A stretch of DNA of 64,000 nt from Sulfitobacter marinus (GTDB lineage Bacteria; Pseudomonadota; Alphaproteobacteria; Rhodobacterales; Rhodobacteraceae), in assembly GCF_900116285.1 (NCBI RefSeq), contig NZ_FPAJ01000002.1, positions 649,201 to 713,200 on the forward strand. Direction: 5' to 3'. Positions 27,971 through 37,679 of this stretch are shown in pieces; the first letter of the stretch is position 1; each line of letters starts with the position of its first letter. The translations under genes were made by a program, and so were the position numbers. Under the pieces are notes generated by a model. It was not told the DNA's origin, made no database searches, and saw only the letters and a program-made list of their open reading frames with translations.

Positions 27971-28996
27971 ATGTATAATATCGCAATTCTTGGTGCCTCA
28001 GGGTACACAGGTGCTGAACTGATCCGGCTGATCGCCGGTCATTCATCCATGAAAATCAAGGCTTTGGGGGCAAATTCCAAAGCGGGGCAAACGATGGCCG
28101 AGGTGTTCCCCCATCTGCGCCATATGGATGTGCCCGCGCTGGTAACCATCGACGAGATTGATTTTTCAGACATTGATCTGTGCTTTTGCGCATTGCCGCA
28201 TAAAACCAGCCAGGAGATCATCGCCGCACTGCCGAAAGACTTGAAAATTGTGGACCTGTCCGCCGATTTCCGGCTGCGTGACCCCGAGGAATACACCAAA
28301 TGGTACGGCAATCCTCATGTAGCGCTTGAGCAGCAGAAAGAGGCGGTTTACGGGCTGACCGAATTCTACCGCGACGAGATCAAGAACGCGCGGCTGGTTG
28401 CCGGCACCGGCTGTAATGCAGCCACGGGCCAATTTGCGCTGCGGCCGTTGATTGAAAAGGGCGTGATCGATCTGGATGATATCATCCTTGATCTGAAATG
28501 TGCCGTGTCTGGCGCGGGGCGGTCGCTCAAGGAAAATCTGCTGCATGCGGAGTTGTCCGAAGGGTATCACGCATATGCCGTCGGTGGCACGCACCGGCAT
28601 CTGGGCGAATTTGATCAGGAATTTTCAGCCGTCGCTGGCCGCCCTATCAAAGTGCAGTTCACGCCGCATTTGATCCCCGCCAACCGCGGTATTCTGGCAA
28701 CCGTTTACGTCAAAGGCGACGCGCAGGTGATCCATGATACCTTGGCCGCCGCCTATGCGGACGAGCCGTTTATCGAGGTGCTGCCCATGGGTGAAGCGCC
28801 CAGCACGCGGCATATTCGCGGGTCAAACTTTTGCTATATCGGCGTGGTTGCTGACCGGATCGACGGGCGCACGATTGTGGTTGCTGCGCTGGATAACCTC
28901 ACGAAGGGGTCAAGCGGGCAAGCGTTGCAAAATGCCAATCTGATGTTAGGTATCGAAGAGACTGAGGGGCTGATGATGGCCCCGCTATTTCCCTGA
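27971..28996 (+). CDS. argC: N-acetyl-gamma-glutamyl-phosphate reductase
   Basis: NADPH-dependent third step of arginine synthesis. 341 residues. [16 protein letters not shown] is the nucleotide-binding loop. [17 protein letters not shown] holds the catalytic cysteine (148) in the form typical of alphaproteobacterial Arg[14 protein letters not shown] supplies the conserved His. ccmE starts six bases after its stop. Confidence 0.95.
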   Translation: MYNIAILGASGYTGAELIRLIAGHSSMKIKALGANSKAGQTMAEVFPHLRHMDVPALVTIDEIDFSDIDLCFCALPHKTSQEIIAALPKDLKIVDLSADFRLRDPEEYTKWYGNPHVALEQQKEAVYGLTEFYRDEIKNARLVAGTGCNAATGQFALRPLIEKGVIDLDDIILDLKCAVSGAGRSLKENLLHAELSEGYHAYAVGGTHRHLGEFDQEFSAVAGRPIKVQFTPHLIPANRGILATVYVKGDAQVIHDTLAAAYADEPFIEVLPMGEAPSTRHIRGSNFCYIGVVADRIDGRTIVVAALDNLTKGSSGQALQNANLMLGIEETEGLMMAPLFP

Positions 28997-29002
28997 GGGT
29001 GT

Positions 29003-29446
29003 ATGAAAAGTCTTAAGAAACAGCGTCGGATTCAGGTGATCGCAGTGGCGGTGGTGGCCTTGGTGCTATCCACCGCATTGATCGGTTATGCGATGCGCGA
29101 TGGCATTAACTTTTTCCACGCACCCAGTCAGGTGATCGCAGAACCACCCGGCCCGAACGAGGTATTTCGGATCGGAGGTCTGGTTGTGGATGGCTCGTTG
29201 GTACGGGGTGATGGCGAAACAATCCGTTTTTCCGTGACGGATGGCGGGGCGACCATTCCTGCGACCTATACCGGCGTACTGCCCGATCTTTTTGAGGAAA
29301 ACCAAGGCATGGTTGGCACGGGGCGCTACATTAACGGTGTCTTTGAAGCGACTGAAATCCTTGCTAAACATGACGAGACATATATGCCCAAAGAGGTCAT
29401 TGACGCGTTGAAAGACCAAGGCGTCTACGTCGAGCCTGAGAGCTAG
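29003..29446 (+). CDS. ccmE: Cytochrome c maturation protein CcmE
   Basis: Periplasmic haem chaperone of cytochrome c maturation system I. 147 residues with an N-terminal anchor (VIAVAVVALVLSTALIGYAM) and an OB-fold domain. LAKHDETYMP carries the haem-attaching His 123 and Tyr 127 (HxxxY). It starts six bases after argC. ccmF and ccmH are found 1.3 kb downstream, with the muramidase/holin pair in between. Confidence 0.95.
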   Translation: MKSLKKQRRIQVIAVAVVALVLSTALIGYAMRDGINFFHAPSQVIAEPPGPNEVFRIGGLVVDGSLVRGDGETIRFSVTDGGATIPATYTGVLPDLFEENQGMVGTGRYINGVFEATEILAKHDETYMPKEVIDALKDQGVYVEPES

Positions 29447-29524
29447 GACCGAACGGGCTGCTTTTCATACGTTAACGAAAGACCTTGAACCTTTGCGACA
29501 TTGAAACGCGCGAGGGATAGTCAG

Positions 29525-30136
29525 ATGAGTTCGGTCAAAGACATCGCAAGGGGTATCGTTGCCCGTGAAGGCGGGTTCGTGAGCGATCCCGATGATCCGG
29601 GCGGGGTCACGAATTTTGGCGTCACACTTCATACACTGCGCCGTCTGGGCGTTGATTTGAACGATGACGGCGCAGTGGATCAGCGTGACTTGCGCCAACT
29701 GACGCAGGACGATGCCGTTGATATCTTTATCCAGCATTATTTTCACGCGCCTCAGATCGCGGGCCTGCCCGAGGCGCTGCAGGCCAGCGTGTTCGACATG
29801 TATGTGAATGCGGGGGGCAACGCAGTGAAAATCTTGCAGCGGCTTTTGCGGCGCATGGGCTATGATATTACCGTCGATGGCGCGCTTGGACCGCAAAGCC
29901 ATTCGGCGGCCCATGATGCCTATACCCGCGCACCACAGCAGATGGTGGATGCCTACGGCATCGCGCGGCGGAACTATTATTTGCGACTGGCCGATCAACG
30001 CCCCGCCAGCCGCAAATATGCCCGTACAAGGGCAGGCGGCAAAGGCGGGTGGATCAAACGGGCCGAAGAATTCATCGCACCGGAATACCACCTGAGCCAA
30101 TCAGCATTCAGCGAAAGGACAGCGTCATGGGGATGA
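29525..30136 (+). CDS. GH108-family N-acetylmuramidase (gene-transfer-agent-type endolysin)
   Basis: 203 residues from the ATG at 29525, with GAGGG upstream. The GH108 motif AREGGFVSDPDDPGGVTN carries the catalytic Glu 15. A C-terminal peptidoglycan-binding domain contains LRRMGYDITVDGALGPQS. There is no signal peptide, so export depends on a holin, which is encoded next and overlaps by 10 bases. In Rhodobacterales this muramidase/holin pair releases gene transfer agent particles by lysing a small fraction of cells. No GTA capsid gene is in the window, so its use by a GTA is inferred from the family. Confidence 0.88.
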   Translation: MSSVKDIARGIVAREGGFVSDPDDPGGVTNFGVTLHTLRRLGVDLNDDGAVDQRDLRQLTQDDAVDIFIQHYFHAPQIAGLPEALQASVFDMYVNAGGNAVKILQRLLRRMGYDITVDGALGPQSHSAAHDAYTRAPQQMVDAYGIARRNYYLRLADQRPASRKYARTRAGGKGGWIKRAEEFIAPEYHLSQSAFSERTASWG

Positions 30137-30702
30137 TCGACAAGGTGATCGGATTGGTATTCGGCAACAGCGGTGAAATGGTCCGCGACACAGTCGAGGT
30201 CTTCCGCGAAAACGCCGAGAAAGGCGCGCAGCGCTCTGCTGCGGCGCAGGATCAGGCGATGGCGCAATATGCCGCCGAGTTTGCGATTGAACGCAAGGGC
30301 GGGTTCGATCGCTTTATGGATGGGTTGAACCGGGTGCCACGCCCGGCGCTGGCGCTCGGTACGCTGGGGCTGTTCGTGGCCGCAATGGTTAACCCGATCT
30401 GGTTTGCGGCACGTATGCAGGGGATTGCGTTGGTGCCGGAACCGCTGTGGTGGTTGTTGGGCGTGATCGTGTCATTCTATTTCGGCGCGCGGCATCAGGT
30501 GAAAACCCAGGAATTCCAACGCTCTATCGTTCGCACGATTGCGCAAGTGCCTCAGGTCGTCGGCAATATCCGTTCAATCAACAAGCTGCGCCACGATTCC
30601 GTTCAGGTGGCGGCGACCGGACAGGATGCGGCCTTGTCACTTGCGGTGATTGAGGATGCTGAAAACCCCGCGCTTGAGGATTGGCGCAAAGCGGCGGGCT
30701 AG
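30127..30702 (+). CDS. Three-helix holin of the gene-transfer-release type
   Basis: 191 residues from the ATG at 30127. Two clear transmembrane stretches are visible (LALGTLGLFVAAMVNPIWFA and PEPLWWLLGVIVSFYFGARH), with amphipathic flanks. The N-terminal half is charged (RDTVEVFRENAEKGAQRS) and the pattern fits the family named for gene-transfer-agent release. The start lies inside the end of the endolysin gene, a 10-base overlap in another frame, so translation is coupled. The likely role is to form membrane holes that let the muramidase reach the wall. Confidence 0.82.
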   Translation: MGMIDKVIGLVFGNSGEMVRDTVEVFRENAEKGAQRSAAAQDQAMAQYAAEFAIERKGGFDRFMDGLNRVPRPALALGTLGLFVAAMVNPIWFAARMQGIALVPEPLWWLLGVIVSFYFGARHQVKTQEFQRSIVRTIAQVPQVVGNIRSINKLRHDSVQVAATGQDAALSLAVIEDAENPALEDWRKAAG

Positions 30703-30774
30703 CTGCGACGCTTTGCGCGCCAAGGGGGCGTGAATGGGCATGGCAAGGGGCGCGTTTGCGGCCTATAATGCGGC

Positions 30775-32739
30775 ATGATTACAGAACTCGGACATTTCGC
30801 CCTGATCCTCGCCTTTGGTGTGGCCGTTTTTCAAACGGTGGTCCCCCTGATTGGTGCCTATAAGCGCTGGCCTGGCTGGATGGCCGCCGCTGAACCTGCG
30901 GCTGGCGCGCAATTTGCCCTGACAGCGTTGGCTTTTGGCGCATTGATGTGGGCGTTTGTAACTTCGGATTTCTCGCTGCGTTTAGTGGTGCTCAACAGCC
31001 ACTCGCTAAAGCCGATGCTGTATAAAATCAGCGGCACATGGGGTAATCACGAGGGGTCTATGCTGCTCTGGGTGCTGATCGTATCGCTGTTTGGCGCGAT
31101 GGCCGCGTGGTTCGGCGGTAATCTGCCTCAAAGCCTCCGCGCCCGTGTGTTGGCCGTTCAGGCAGCCATTGGGGTCGCATTCTATGCGTTTATTCTGTTT
31201 ACCTCGAACCCGTTTTTGCGCCTCGCGACGCCGCCCTTTGATGGGCAGGATTTGAACCCTCTGTTGCAAGACCCCGGATTGGCCTTTCACCCGCCGTTCC
31301 TTTATTTGGGCTATGTTGGCCTGTCGATGACGTTCAGTTTTGCCGTTGCCGCGTTGATCGAAGGGCGGGTTGATGCCGCATGGGGCCGTTGGGTGCGCCC
31401 GTGGACATTGGCGGCCTGGATTTTCCTGACTATCGGTATCGCGCTTGGGTCCTGGTGGGCCTATTACGAGCTGGGCTGGGGCGGTTTCTGGTTCTGGGAT
31501 CCGGTTGAAAACGCGTCCTTTATGCCATGGCTTTTGGCGGCTGCGCTGTTGCATTCGGCCATCGTGGTGGAAAAACGCGAAAGTTTGAAAAGCTGGACGA
31601 TCCTGCTGGCGATCCTTGCGTTTGGGTTTTCGCTGATCGGGACATTTATCGTACGCTCGGGCTTGCTGACGTCAGTCCATGCTTTTGCGAACGATCCCGA
31701 ACGCGGGGTGTTTATCCTGATGATAATGGCGTTCTTTATGGGCGGTGCTTTGGTGCTGTTTGCAATGCGCGCATCGGCTCTTGAGGCGAAAGGCGTGTTC
31801 AGCATTGTCAGCCGCGAATCTGCTTTGTTGGTGAACAACGTGCTGTTGGCTGTTGCGTGTTTTGTCGTGTTCATCGGAACGATGTGGCCTCTGTTGGCCG
31901 AGATGTTCTTTGACCGCAAACTAAGTGTGGGTCCGCCGTTCTTTAACGCGGCCTTCACGCCCTTCATGGTACTGCTGGGGCTGGTGTTGCCAATCGGATC
32001 GGCGATGCCTTGGAAACGTGCGCAGATCGGTCGTGCGCTGAAACCGTTGCGCTATGTTTTCGTGCTGGCCGTGACGCTTGGTGGTTTGGCCTATGTGATA
32101 CAGACGGGCCGCAGCCTTTTGGGCCCGGTTGGGATGTTCTTGGGCGCATGGATCGTTATGGGCGCTGTTGTTGATCTATTGGGCCGTACGGGGCGCGGGC
32201 AGGGGCGGTTGCGCCGTCTGTCACGGTTGCCGCGCGCTGATTGGGGCAAGCTGACCGCCCATGCCGGGCTTGGCGTGACCATGGCCGGGATCGCTGGCCT
32301 GATGGCTTGGAATATCGACGATATTCGCGCGGCGCCCATCGGCGGGACGATCGAGGTCGGCAGCTATACCGTTCAACTCGATAATGTAGAACGATCGCAG
32401 GGGCCAAACTATGTGGCGACCACCGGCTATGTGACCTTGTTTCAAAACGGCGCAGAAATTGCGCAGTTGCGCCCGGAAAAGCGGTTCTATCCCGTTGCGC
32501 AGATGCCGACGACCGAAGCGGCCATCGACTATAATCTGCTGCGCGATGTCTATGTGGTGATCGGCGATGAACAAGATGCCGGTGGCTGGGTGATCCGAAC
32601 CTATATCAAACCCATGACAAACTGGATCTGGATCGGTTGCGCGCTCATGGCTTTGGGCGGTTTGCTTAGCCTCTCGGACAGACGGTTTCGGGTGGCCGCA
32701 GGTGCTGCCAAACGCACAACGCCAGTGCCGGCAGAATGA
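30775..32739 (+). CDS. ccmF: Cytochrome c haem lyase subunit CcmF
   Basis: Large polytopic membrane protein (654 residues) that transfers haem from CcmE to apocytochrome c. The tryptophan-rich WWD domain is obvious: GSWWAYYELGWGGFWFWDP, followed by ENASFMPWL. Conserved periplasmic histidines occur around it (SHSLKP, FHPPFL). It overlaps ccmH by four bases (ATGA). Confidence 0.96.
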   Translation: MITELGHFALILAFGVAVFQTVVPLIGAYKRWPGWMAAAEPAAGAQFALTALAFGALMWAFVTSDFSLRLVVLNSHSLKPMLYKISGTWGNHEGSMLLWVLIVSLFGAMAAWFGGNLPQSLRARVLAVQAAIGVAFYAFILFTSNPFLRLATPPFDGQDLNPLLQDPGLAFHPPFLYLGYVGLSMTFSFAVAALIEGRVDAAWGRWVRPWTLAAWIFLTIGIALGSWWAYYELGWGGFWFWDPVENASFMPWLLAAALLHSAIVVEKRESLKSWTILLAILAFGFSLIGTFIVRSGLLTSVHAFANDPERGVFILMIMAFFMGGALVLFAMRASALEAKGVFSIVSRESALLVNNVLLAVACFVVFIGTMWPLLAEMFFDRKLSVGPPFFNAAFTPFMVLLGLVLPIGSAMPWKRAQIGRALKPLRYVFVLAVTLGGLAYVIQTGRSLLGPVGMFLGAWIVMGAVVDLLGRTGRGQGRLRRLSRLPRADWGKLTAHAGLGVTMAGIAGLMAWNIDDIRAAPIGGTIEVGSYTVQLDNVERSQGPNYVATTGYVTLFQNGAEIAQLRPEKRFYPVAQMPTTEAAIDYNLLRDVYVVIGDEQDAGGWVIRTYIKPMTNWIWIGCALMALGGLLSLSDRRFRVAAGAAKRTTPVPAE

Positions 32740-33188
32740 GGGCGCTTTTGATCGCATGGATGCTGCTGGTTACACCGGCTTGGGCGGTGCAGCCGGATGA
32801 AATCCTTTCAGATACGGTACTTGAGGAACGGGCGCGTGATCTGTCTAAGGGGCTGCGTTGCCTTGTGTGCCGCAACGAGAGCATCGACGAAAGCAACGCC
32901 AGCCTAGCCCGCGACCTGCGAATTTTACTGCGTGAAAGGTTGGTTGCGGGGGATAGCGACCAAGAAGCCGTCGATTTCATCGTTGAGCGTTACGGCGAAT
33001 ATGTGTTGCTCAATCCGCCTGCGTCGGGGTCAACCTGGCTGCTATGGGGGGCGGGGCCGCTGATGCTATTGTTGGCGGCGGGGTTGGGATACGGCTATTT
33101 GCGCAGCCGGTCTGCGGCCCCTGCACCGGATCAAACCCCGCTTAGCCCCGAAGAACAGGCCCGTCTGGACGATATTTTGAAAAGGTAA
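32736..33188 (+). CDS. ccmH: Cytochrome c maturation protein CcmH (CcmL type)
   Basis: Thioredoxin-like reductant of apocytochrome c haem-binding cysteines. 150 residues: signal peptide (LIAWMLLVTPAWA), then LRCLVCRNESI with the redox pair Cys 42/Cys 45, a helical domain, and a C-terminal anchor (TWLLWGAGPLMLLLAAGLGYGY). The start overlaps the ccmF stop as ATGA. No CcmI-type TPR domain is fused. Confidence 0.94.
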   Translation: MRALLIAWMLLVTPAWAVQPDEILSDTVLEERARDLSKGLRCLVCRNESIDESNASLARDLRILLRERLVAGDSDQEAVDFIVERYGEYVLLNPPASGSTWLLWGAGPLMLLLAAGLGYGYLRSRSAAPAPDQTPLSPEEQARLDDILKR

Positions 33189-33258
33189 CGCGTGGTTTTA
33201 CTGGTTCTGGGGGCAGCATTGGGTACAGTGCGACAAACCTGCAGATTGGACCTTACTG

Positions 33259-34035
33259 ATGGACTACCAGACCTTAACCTATGACGTAACCGACGGCCTT
33301 GCCATTATCACCCTGAACCGTGCCGATAAGATGAACGCGCTGACCACCCAGATGCGCGCCGAGATCGAGCACGCCTTTACGCAGGCGGGCAAGCAGGCGC
33401 GTTGCGTGGTTCTGACAGGTGCGGGTCGCGCCTTTTGTTCCGGTCAGGATCTGGGCGACAGCAACGGCGGTGCCGCCATGGATCTCGAGCGGACGTTGCG
33501 CGATGAATACGCCCCCATGCTGCGCGCAATTGCGAGTTGCCCTGTGCCTACGATCGCCGCTGTTAATGGGGCAGCAGCGGGGGCGGGGGCCAATCTGGCG
33601 CTGGCCGCTGATGTGGTTATCGCGGCGGAAACGGCCTATTTTCTGCAGGCATTTACCCGGATTGGCTTGATCCCGGATGCTGGCGGCACATACACGCTGC
33701 CGCGTCAGATGGGCATGGCCAAGGCGATGGGGGCCGCTCTTTTTGCCGATAAGATCAGCGCCCGTCAGGCCGATGATTGGGGCATGATTTGGCAAGCCGT
33801 TCCAGACGCGGAATTCGACGCCTACTGGCGCGCCAAGGCCGCGCAATTGGCAAGCGGTCCGACCCAAGCCTATGCATCAACCAAGAAAGCGATCCGCGAA
33901 AGCTGGGATAACTCCTACGAGGATCAACTTGCGCTGGAGGCACGTGAACAAGGCAAATGCGGCCAATCGCGTGATTTCAAGGAAGGCGTTATCGCATTCT
34001 TGCAAAAGCGAATTGCCAAGTTTGAAGGGCGGTAA
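33259..34035 (+). CDS. Enoyl-CoA hydratase/isomerase, PaaG-like
   Basis: 258-residue crotonase-fold enzyme. The oxyanion-hole segments are FCSGQDLGD and NGAAAGAGANLALAAD; the catalytic region reads LIPDAGGTYTLPRQ, with Asp in the place used by PaaG-type isomerases instead of the hydratase Glu. That suggests 1,2-epoxyphenylacetyl-CoA isomerase (paaG) or a related isomerase, but no other paa gene is near. The ATG at 33259 lacks a strong ribosome binding site. It ends tail-to-tail with the small gene at 34045. Confidence 0.82.
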   Translation: MDYQTLTYDVTDGLAIITLNRADKMNALTTQMRAEIEHAFTQAGKQARCVVLTGAGRAFCSGQDLGDSNGGAAMDLERTLRDEYAPMLRAIASCPVPTIAAVNGAAAGAGANLALAADVVIAAETAYFLQAFTRIGLIPDAGGTYTLPRQMGMAKAMGAALFADKISARQADDWGMIWQAVPDAEFDAYWRAKAAQLASGPTQAYASTKKAIRESWDNSYEDQLALEAREQGKCGQSRDFKEGVIAFLQKRIAKFEGR

Positions 34036-34044
34036 ACGTCGTTT

Positions 34045-34344
34045 CTAGATTGACCGTTCGATCAGCAGAACGTCGTCGGGGTGTAATGTGGGGCGCGATG
34101 TACAGGCCACCACAGCCACGGCGACGCCATCGGCCAGAACCGTTTGAACCGAGCTGGATACCTTTTTCACCGTGATGTGTGGGGGTGTCTGGCCTTTGTT
34201 ATAGATGACAGCGATTTGATCGCGATTATGATGGTTGTCCCGGACGAAAGACCCCTGCGGGCAGTTCTGTTTCAGCGCATCAACCGATTTCAAACTGGTC
34301 GCTTTGTCCCATTGTAGATCAGCCTCTGAATCCAATACTGCCAT
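34045..34344 (-). CDS. Small hypothetical protein
   Basis: 99 residues from the ATG at 34344, which has GGGTGG five bases upstream. Longer alternatives (ATG 34389, TTG 34410) would add a hydrophobic leader, KIALIFMGLSLF, that could be a weak signal peptide but have no ribosome binding site. The body reads YNKGQTPPHITVKKVSSSVQ, then VVACTSRPTLHPDDVLLIER. No family recognised. The composition is AT-richer than the neighbours. The gene is isolated and convergent with the hydratase. Confidence 0.5.
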   Translation of the reverse strand: MAVLDSEADLQWDKATSLKSVDALKQNCPQGSFVRDNHHNRDQIAVIYNKGQTPPHITVKKVSSSVQTVLADGVAVAVVACTSRPTLHPDDVLLIERSI

Positions 34345-34691
34345 CGCTGCCACCCTGTGTTTCGTGCTCTGGAACAGGCTCAGACCCATGAAAATCAGGG
34401 CGATTTTCAATAAGAAGATGCGCGGCCCCCGCCGATTTCCCGTAGTTTATTGGCCGTCACCGAGTTGGGTCAATCAACTTGCTTCATTGTTCAACACGGG
34501 GAAACAAAAACGCTAAAGCACGGCGGTCTTGGCGGCTTGGTTTCGAAATGATGAAAAATGGACGGAAACAATCGCCGTTCGTGGGCGGGTTTGATCACCT
34601 TTGCTGCCTTGGGTTGATTCGAATTATGTCGAATAACTGCGTATTTTGGAGCTGCTCTGTGTAAAGGGCTGAGGCAGGGTGCAGGTCCGCC
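34345..34691. other. Intergenic region upstream of the small hypothetical gene
   Basis: About 350 bases of AT-richer sequence with no convincing gene. It lies between the small gene and the gltA terminator. Short plus-strand frames (34235-34516 and 34479-34664) have no domain and no ribosome binding site. Confidence 0.45.
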
Positions 34692-34726
34692 AAAAAAAAC
34701 GCCCCGCCAAACGGCGGAGCGTTAAA
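34692..34726 (-). terminator. Intrinsic terminator of gltA
   Basis: On the minus strand, AACGCTCCGCC pairs with GGCGGGGCGTT around GTTT (one mismatch) and is followed by eight Ts. It lies about 20 bases beyond the gltA stop at 34745. Confidence 0.85.
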
Positions 34727-34744
34727 ATCAAATCGGCGCTGAAA

Positions 34745-36040
34745 TCAGCGGTTTTCGATATCGATGTAGTCGCGTTGGTTTTCGCCCAAATACAGCTGGC
34801 GGGGACGGCCAATTTTAAGCTGTGGATCGCTAATCTGTTCTTTCCACTGAGAAATCCAGCCAACGGTGCGCGCCAAGGCAAAGATTGGCGTGAACATCGA
34901 GGTCGGAAAGCCCATGGCCTCGAGAATGATGCCGGAATAGAAATCAACGTTCGGGAACAGTTTCTTTTCTGCGAAATACGGATCTTCCAGCGCCTGTTTC
35001 TCAAGTTCCTTGGCAACCTGCAGGATCGGATTATTTTCAACGCCCAGTAGTTCAAGAACTTCGTCGGCGCTTTCCTTCATCACGGTCGCGCGGGGGTCAA
35101 AGTTTTTGTATACGCGGTGGCCAAAGCCCATCAGACGGAACGGATCGTTCTTGTCCTTCGCCCGTGCAATAAACTCTGGAATGCGGTCCGGCGTGCCAAT
35201 TTCCTTGAGCATTTCAAGACATGCCTGGTTCGCACCACCGTGGGCAGGGCCCCAAAGACAGGCGATACCGGCAGCAATACAGGCAAACGGGTTCGCACCC
35301 GAGGACGAGGCCAAACGCACAGTCGATGTCGACGCGTTTTGTTCGTGATCGGCATGCAGGGTAAAGATGCGGTCCATCGCGCGGGCGAGGATCGGGTCAA
35401 CCACATATTCTTCGGCAGGGACGGCGAAACACATACGCAGGAAATTGCCTGCGTAGTCGACATCATTGCGTGGATAAACAAAGGGTTGGCCGATGGTGTA
35501 CTTATAGGCCATGGCGGCGATTGTCGGCATCTTGGCGATCAGGCGGATCGTCGCGACCTCGCGCTGATGGGCGTCGTTGATGTCGGTGCTGTCATGGTAG
35601 AATGCGGACATTGCGCCCACAACGCCGACCATGATCGCCATCGGGTGCGCGTCACGACGGAAGCCACGGAAGAAATTAATCATCTGCTCGTGGATCATGG
35701 TGTGGTTGGTCACCAGGTTTTCGAATTCTTCCAACTGCGCTGGCGAAGGAAGCTCGCCATAAAGCAGCAGATAACACACTTCGAGATAGTGCGACTGGCT
35801 GGCCAGCTGATCGATAGGGTAGCCGCGGTGCAGCAATACACCTTCGTCGCCGTCAATAAATGTAATGGTGCTGTCACAGGCAGCCGTCGACGTGAAGCCC
35901 GGGTCATAGGTAAAGACGTTCGCCTGCGCATAAAGCTTGCGAATATCCATGACATCGGGGCCAACCGTCGGGGAATGAATGGGTAATTCAAAGCTTTTTC
36001 CGTCGATGGTCAACGTTGCTGATTTTGTATTCTCGGCCAT
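34745..36040 (-). CDS. gltA: Citrate synthase (type II)
   Basis: Condenses acetyl-CoA and oxaloacetate at the entry of the TCA cycle. 431 residues, the length of the hexameric NADH-sensitive type. [16 protein letters not shown] includes a catalytic histidine; [14 protein letters not shown] carries the second, and the later Asp is present. The start at 36040 has AAAGGGA. It ends at a strong terminator. gltX lies upstream on the same strand. Confidence 0.97.
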   Translation of the reverse strand: MAENTKSATLTIDGKSFELPIHSPTVGPDVMDIRKLYAQANVFTYDPGFTSTAACDSTITFIDGDEGVLLHRGYPIDQLASQSHYLEVCYLLLYGELPSPAQLEEFENLVTNHTMIHEQMINFFRGFRRDAHPMAIMVGVVGAMSAFYHDSTDINDAHQREVATIRLIAKMPTIAAMAYKYTIGQPFVYPRNDVDYAGNFLRMCFAVPAEEYVVDPILARAMDRIFTLHADHEQNASTSTVRLASSSGANPFACIAAGIACLWGPAHGGANQACLEMLKEIGTPDRIPEFIARAKDKNDPFRLMGFGHRVYKNFDPRATVMKESADEVLELLGVENNPILQVAKELEKQALEDPYFAEKKLFPNVDFYSGIILEAMGFPTSMFTPIFALARTVGWISQWKEQISDPQLKIGRPRQLYLGENQRDYIDIENR

Positions 36041-36153
36041 GAAGTCCCTTTCTACCGTTGGCGGTGTGCGTTTTGCCCACCGTCCGGCACCCGCCTGAAT
36101 TGGCGTGTGCGTTGTGTTATCTCGCGCTTAGTTGAGATTTGCTTAAGCATCCC

Positions 36154-37554
36154 TCAATTAGCTGCATCCTGCAATCTGGCAAGGCTTTCATCACGACCCA
36201 AAACCAGCAACATATCAAATACCGATGGGGTTGCGGCCCGACCGGCAAGCGCCGAGCGTAAAGGCCCGGCCAGTTTGCCAAATTTGGTATCATGTGCGGC
36301 GGCAAAGCCGTTCAGCGCGTCTTCCAGCGTTTCTCGGTCCCAAGTAACATTCTGCAACTGCGGCGTCAATTCTATCAGTATACCACGGGATACATTGTCT
36401 AAATTCTTTGCTGCTTTCTCATCGGGTACGATGGGGCGGCTTGCAAGGATAAACTGTGCTTTATCAAGGAGTTCAGGGAAGGTTTTGGCGCGATCTTTCA
36501 GGCAGTACATCGCCCGCTCTAGCCCGTCACCTTGTTGCGACGTTAGGGCAGGACGGCCTGCTGCGCTCAGATAAGCCTCGATCTCTTTCCGCAACGCAGC
36601 GTCATCTGCGACGGCAATATGCTGCCCACAGATGCTTTCCAGCTTTTTCAGGTCAAACTGGGCCGGGCTTTTGCGGATACCGTCCAGATCGAACCATTCT
36701 TTGGCCTGCGCATCGGTGAAAAATTCGTCGTCGCCATGGCTCCACCCGAGGCGGGCAAGGTAGTTGCGCATGCCCGCAGCAGGATAGCCCATGGCCTGAT
36801 ATTCTTGCGCGCCCAAGGCACCGTGACGTTTGGATAGTTTCTTGCCATCAGGGCCATGGATCAGCGGGATATGCGCCCAAACCGGCACGTCCCATCCCAT
36901 CGCGTTATAGATCATCATTTGGCGCGCGGCGTTGTTCAGGTGGTCATCGCCACGGATCACATGGGTCACGCCCATATCATGGTCATCAACGACAACGGCC
37001 AGCATGTAGACGGGGCTACCATCGGAACGTAACAAAACCATGTCATCCAACTGGTCATTGCCGATTTTCACATCACCCTGCACACGGTCGCGAATGATCG
37101 TCTCGCCACTTTGTGGTGCTTTGATGCGTACGACGTAAGGCGCGTCAGGATGGGTCGCTGGATCTGCATCGCGCCACGGCGAATGATAGAGCGTGCTGCG
37201 ACCTTCGGCCTTTGCTGCGTCGCGGAACGAGGCGATTTCTTCTTGGGTCGCGAAACATTTATAGGCCTTGCCAGCGGCAAGCAGCTCGAGCGCGACCTCG
37301 GCGTGACGGGCTGCGTTCTCGAACTGGCTGACGACATCGCCGTCATGATCCAGCCCCAGCCAGGCCATCCCCTGCAAGATCGCATCAGTGGCTTCGGGCG
37401 TATAGCGGGCGCGGTCCGTGTCTTCGATCCGCAGCAGAAATTTGCCGCCCCGACCGCGCGCATAAAGCCAGCTGAACAGCGCAGTGCGCGCACCGCCGAT
37501 ATGCAGATAGCCGGTCGGTGAGGGGGCAAAACGGGTGACGACAGGCTGTGTCAT
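36154..37554 (-). CDS. gltX: Glutamate-tRNA ligase
   Basis: Charges tRNA-Glu. 466 residues; class I signatures are present: [15 protein letters not shown] (HIGH-like, His 18) and KKLSKRHGA (KMSKS-like). Alphaproteobacteria often carry two GltX paralogues with different tRNA preference; one copy is seen here. It is divergent from comEC; the extended comEC frame would overlap its start, one reason for choosing the later comEC start. Confidence 0.95.
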   Translation of the reverse strand: MTQPVVTRFAPSPTGYLHIGGARTALFSWLYARGRGGKFLLRIEDTDRARYTPEATDAILQGMAWLGLDHDGDVVSQFENAARHAEVALELLAAGKAYKCFATQEEIASFRDAAKAEGRSTLYHSPWRDADPATHPDAPYVVRIKAPQSGETIIRDRVQGDVKIGNDQLDDMVLLRSDGSPVYMLAVVVDDHDMGVTHVIRGDDHLNNAARQMMIYNAMGWDVPVWAHIPLIHGPDGKKLSKRHGALGAQEYQAMGYPAAGMRNYLARLGWSHGDDEFFTDAQAKEWFDLDGIRKSPAQFDLKKLESICGQHIAVADDAALRKEIEAYLSAAGRPALTSQQGDGLERAMYCLKDRAKTFPELLDKAQFILASRPIVPDEKAAKNLDNVSRGILIELTPQLQNVTWDRETLEDALNGFAAAHDTKFGKLAGPLRSALAGRAATPSVFDMLLVLGRDESLARLQDAAN

Positions 37555-37679
37555 GGGCGGCGTCCTTTCAGAAGAAATGGCACGGAAATCCCCTTGGGCG
37601 GGGAGCCGTTTATCATTTGCTAACCATGCTGCGGCTAGCGTTAGGGTCTATCTATCTAGTGCGAGGATCGGGGGCAAGT

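Noticed and set aside
29447..29524. CtrA site upstream of the muramidase gene
   Set aside because: TTAACGAAAGACCTTGA resembles TTAA-N7-TTAA, but the spacing is wrong and the second half is imperfect.
34479..34664. Small plus-strand gene near gltA
   Set aside because: Sixty-one codons, no ribosome binding site, and high Cys/Trp content unlike a real protein.
37548..37679. 44-residue N-terminal extension of ComEC
   Set aside because: It overlaps the divergent gltX start and lacks hydrophobic or conserved features; the ATG at 37680 is a better start.
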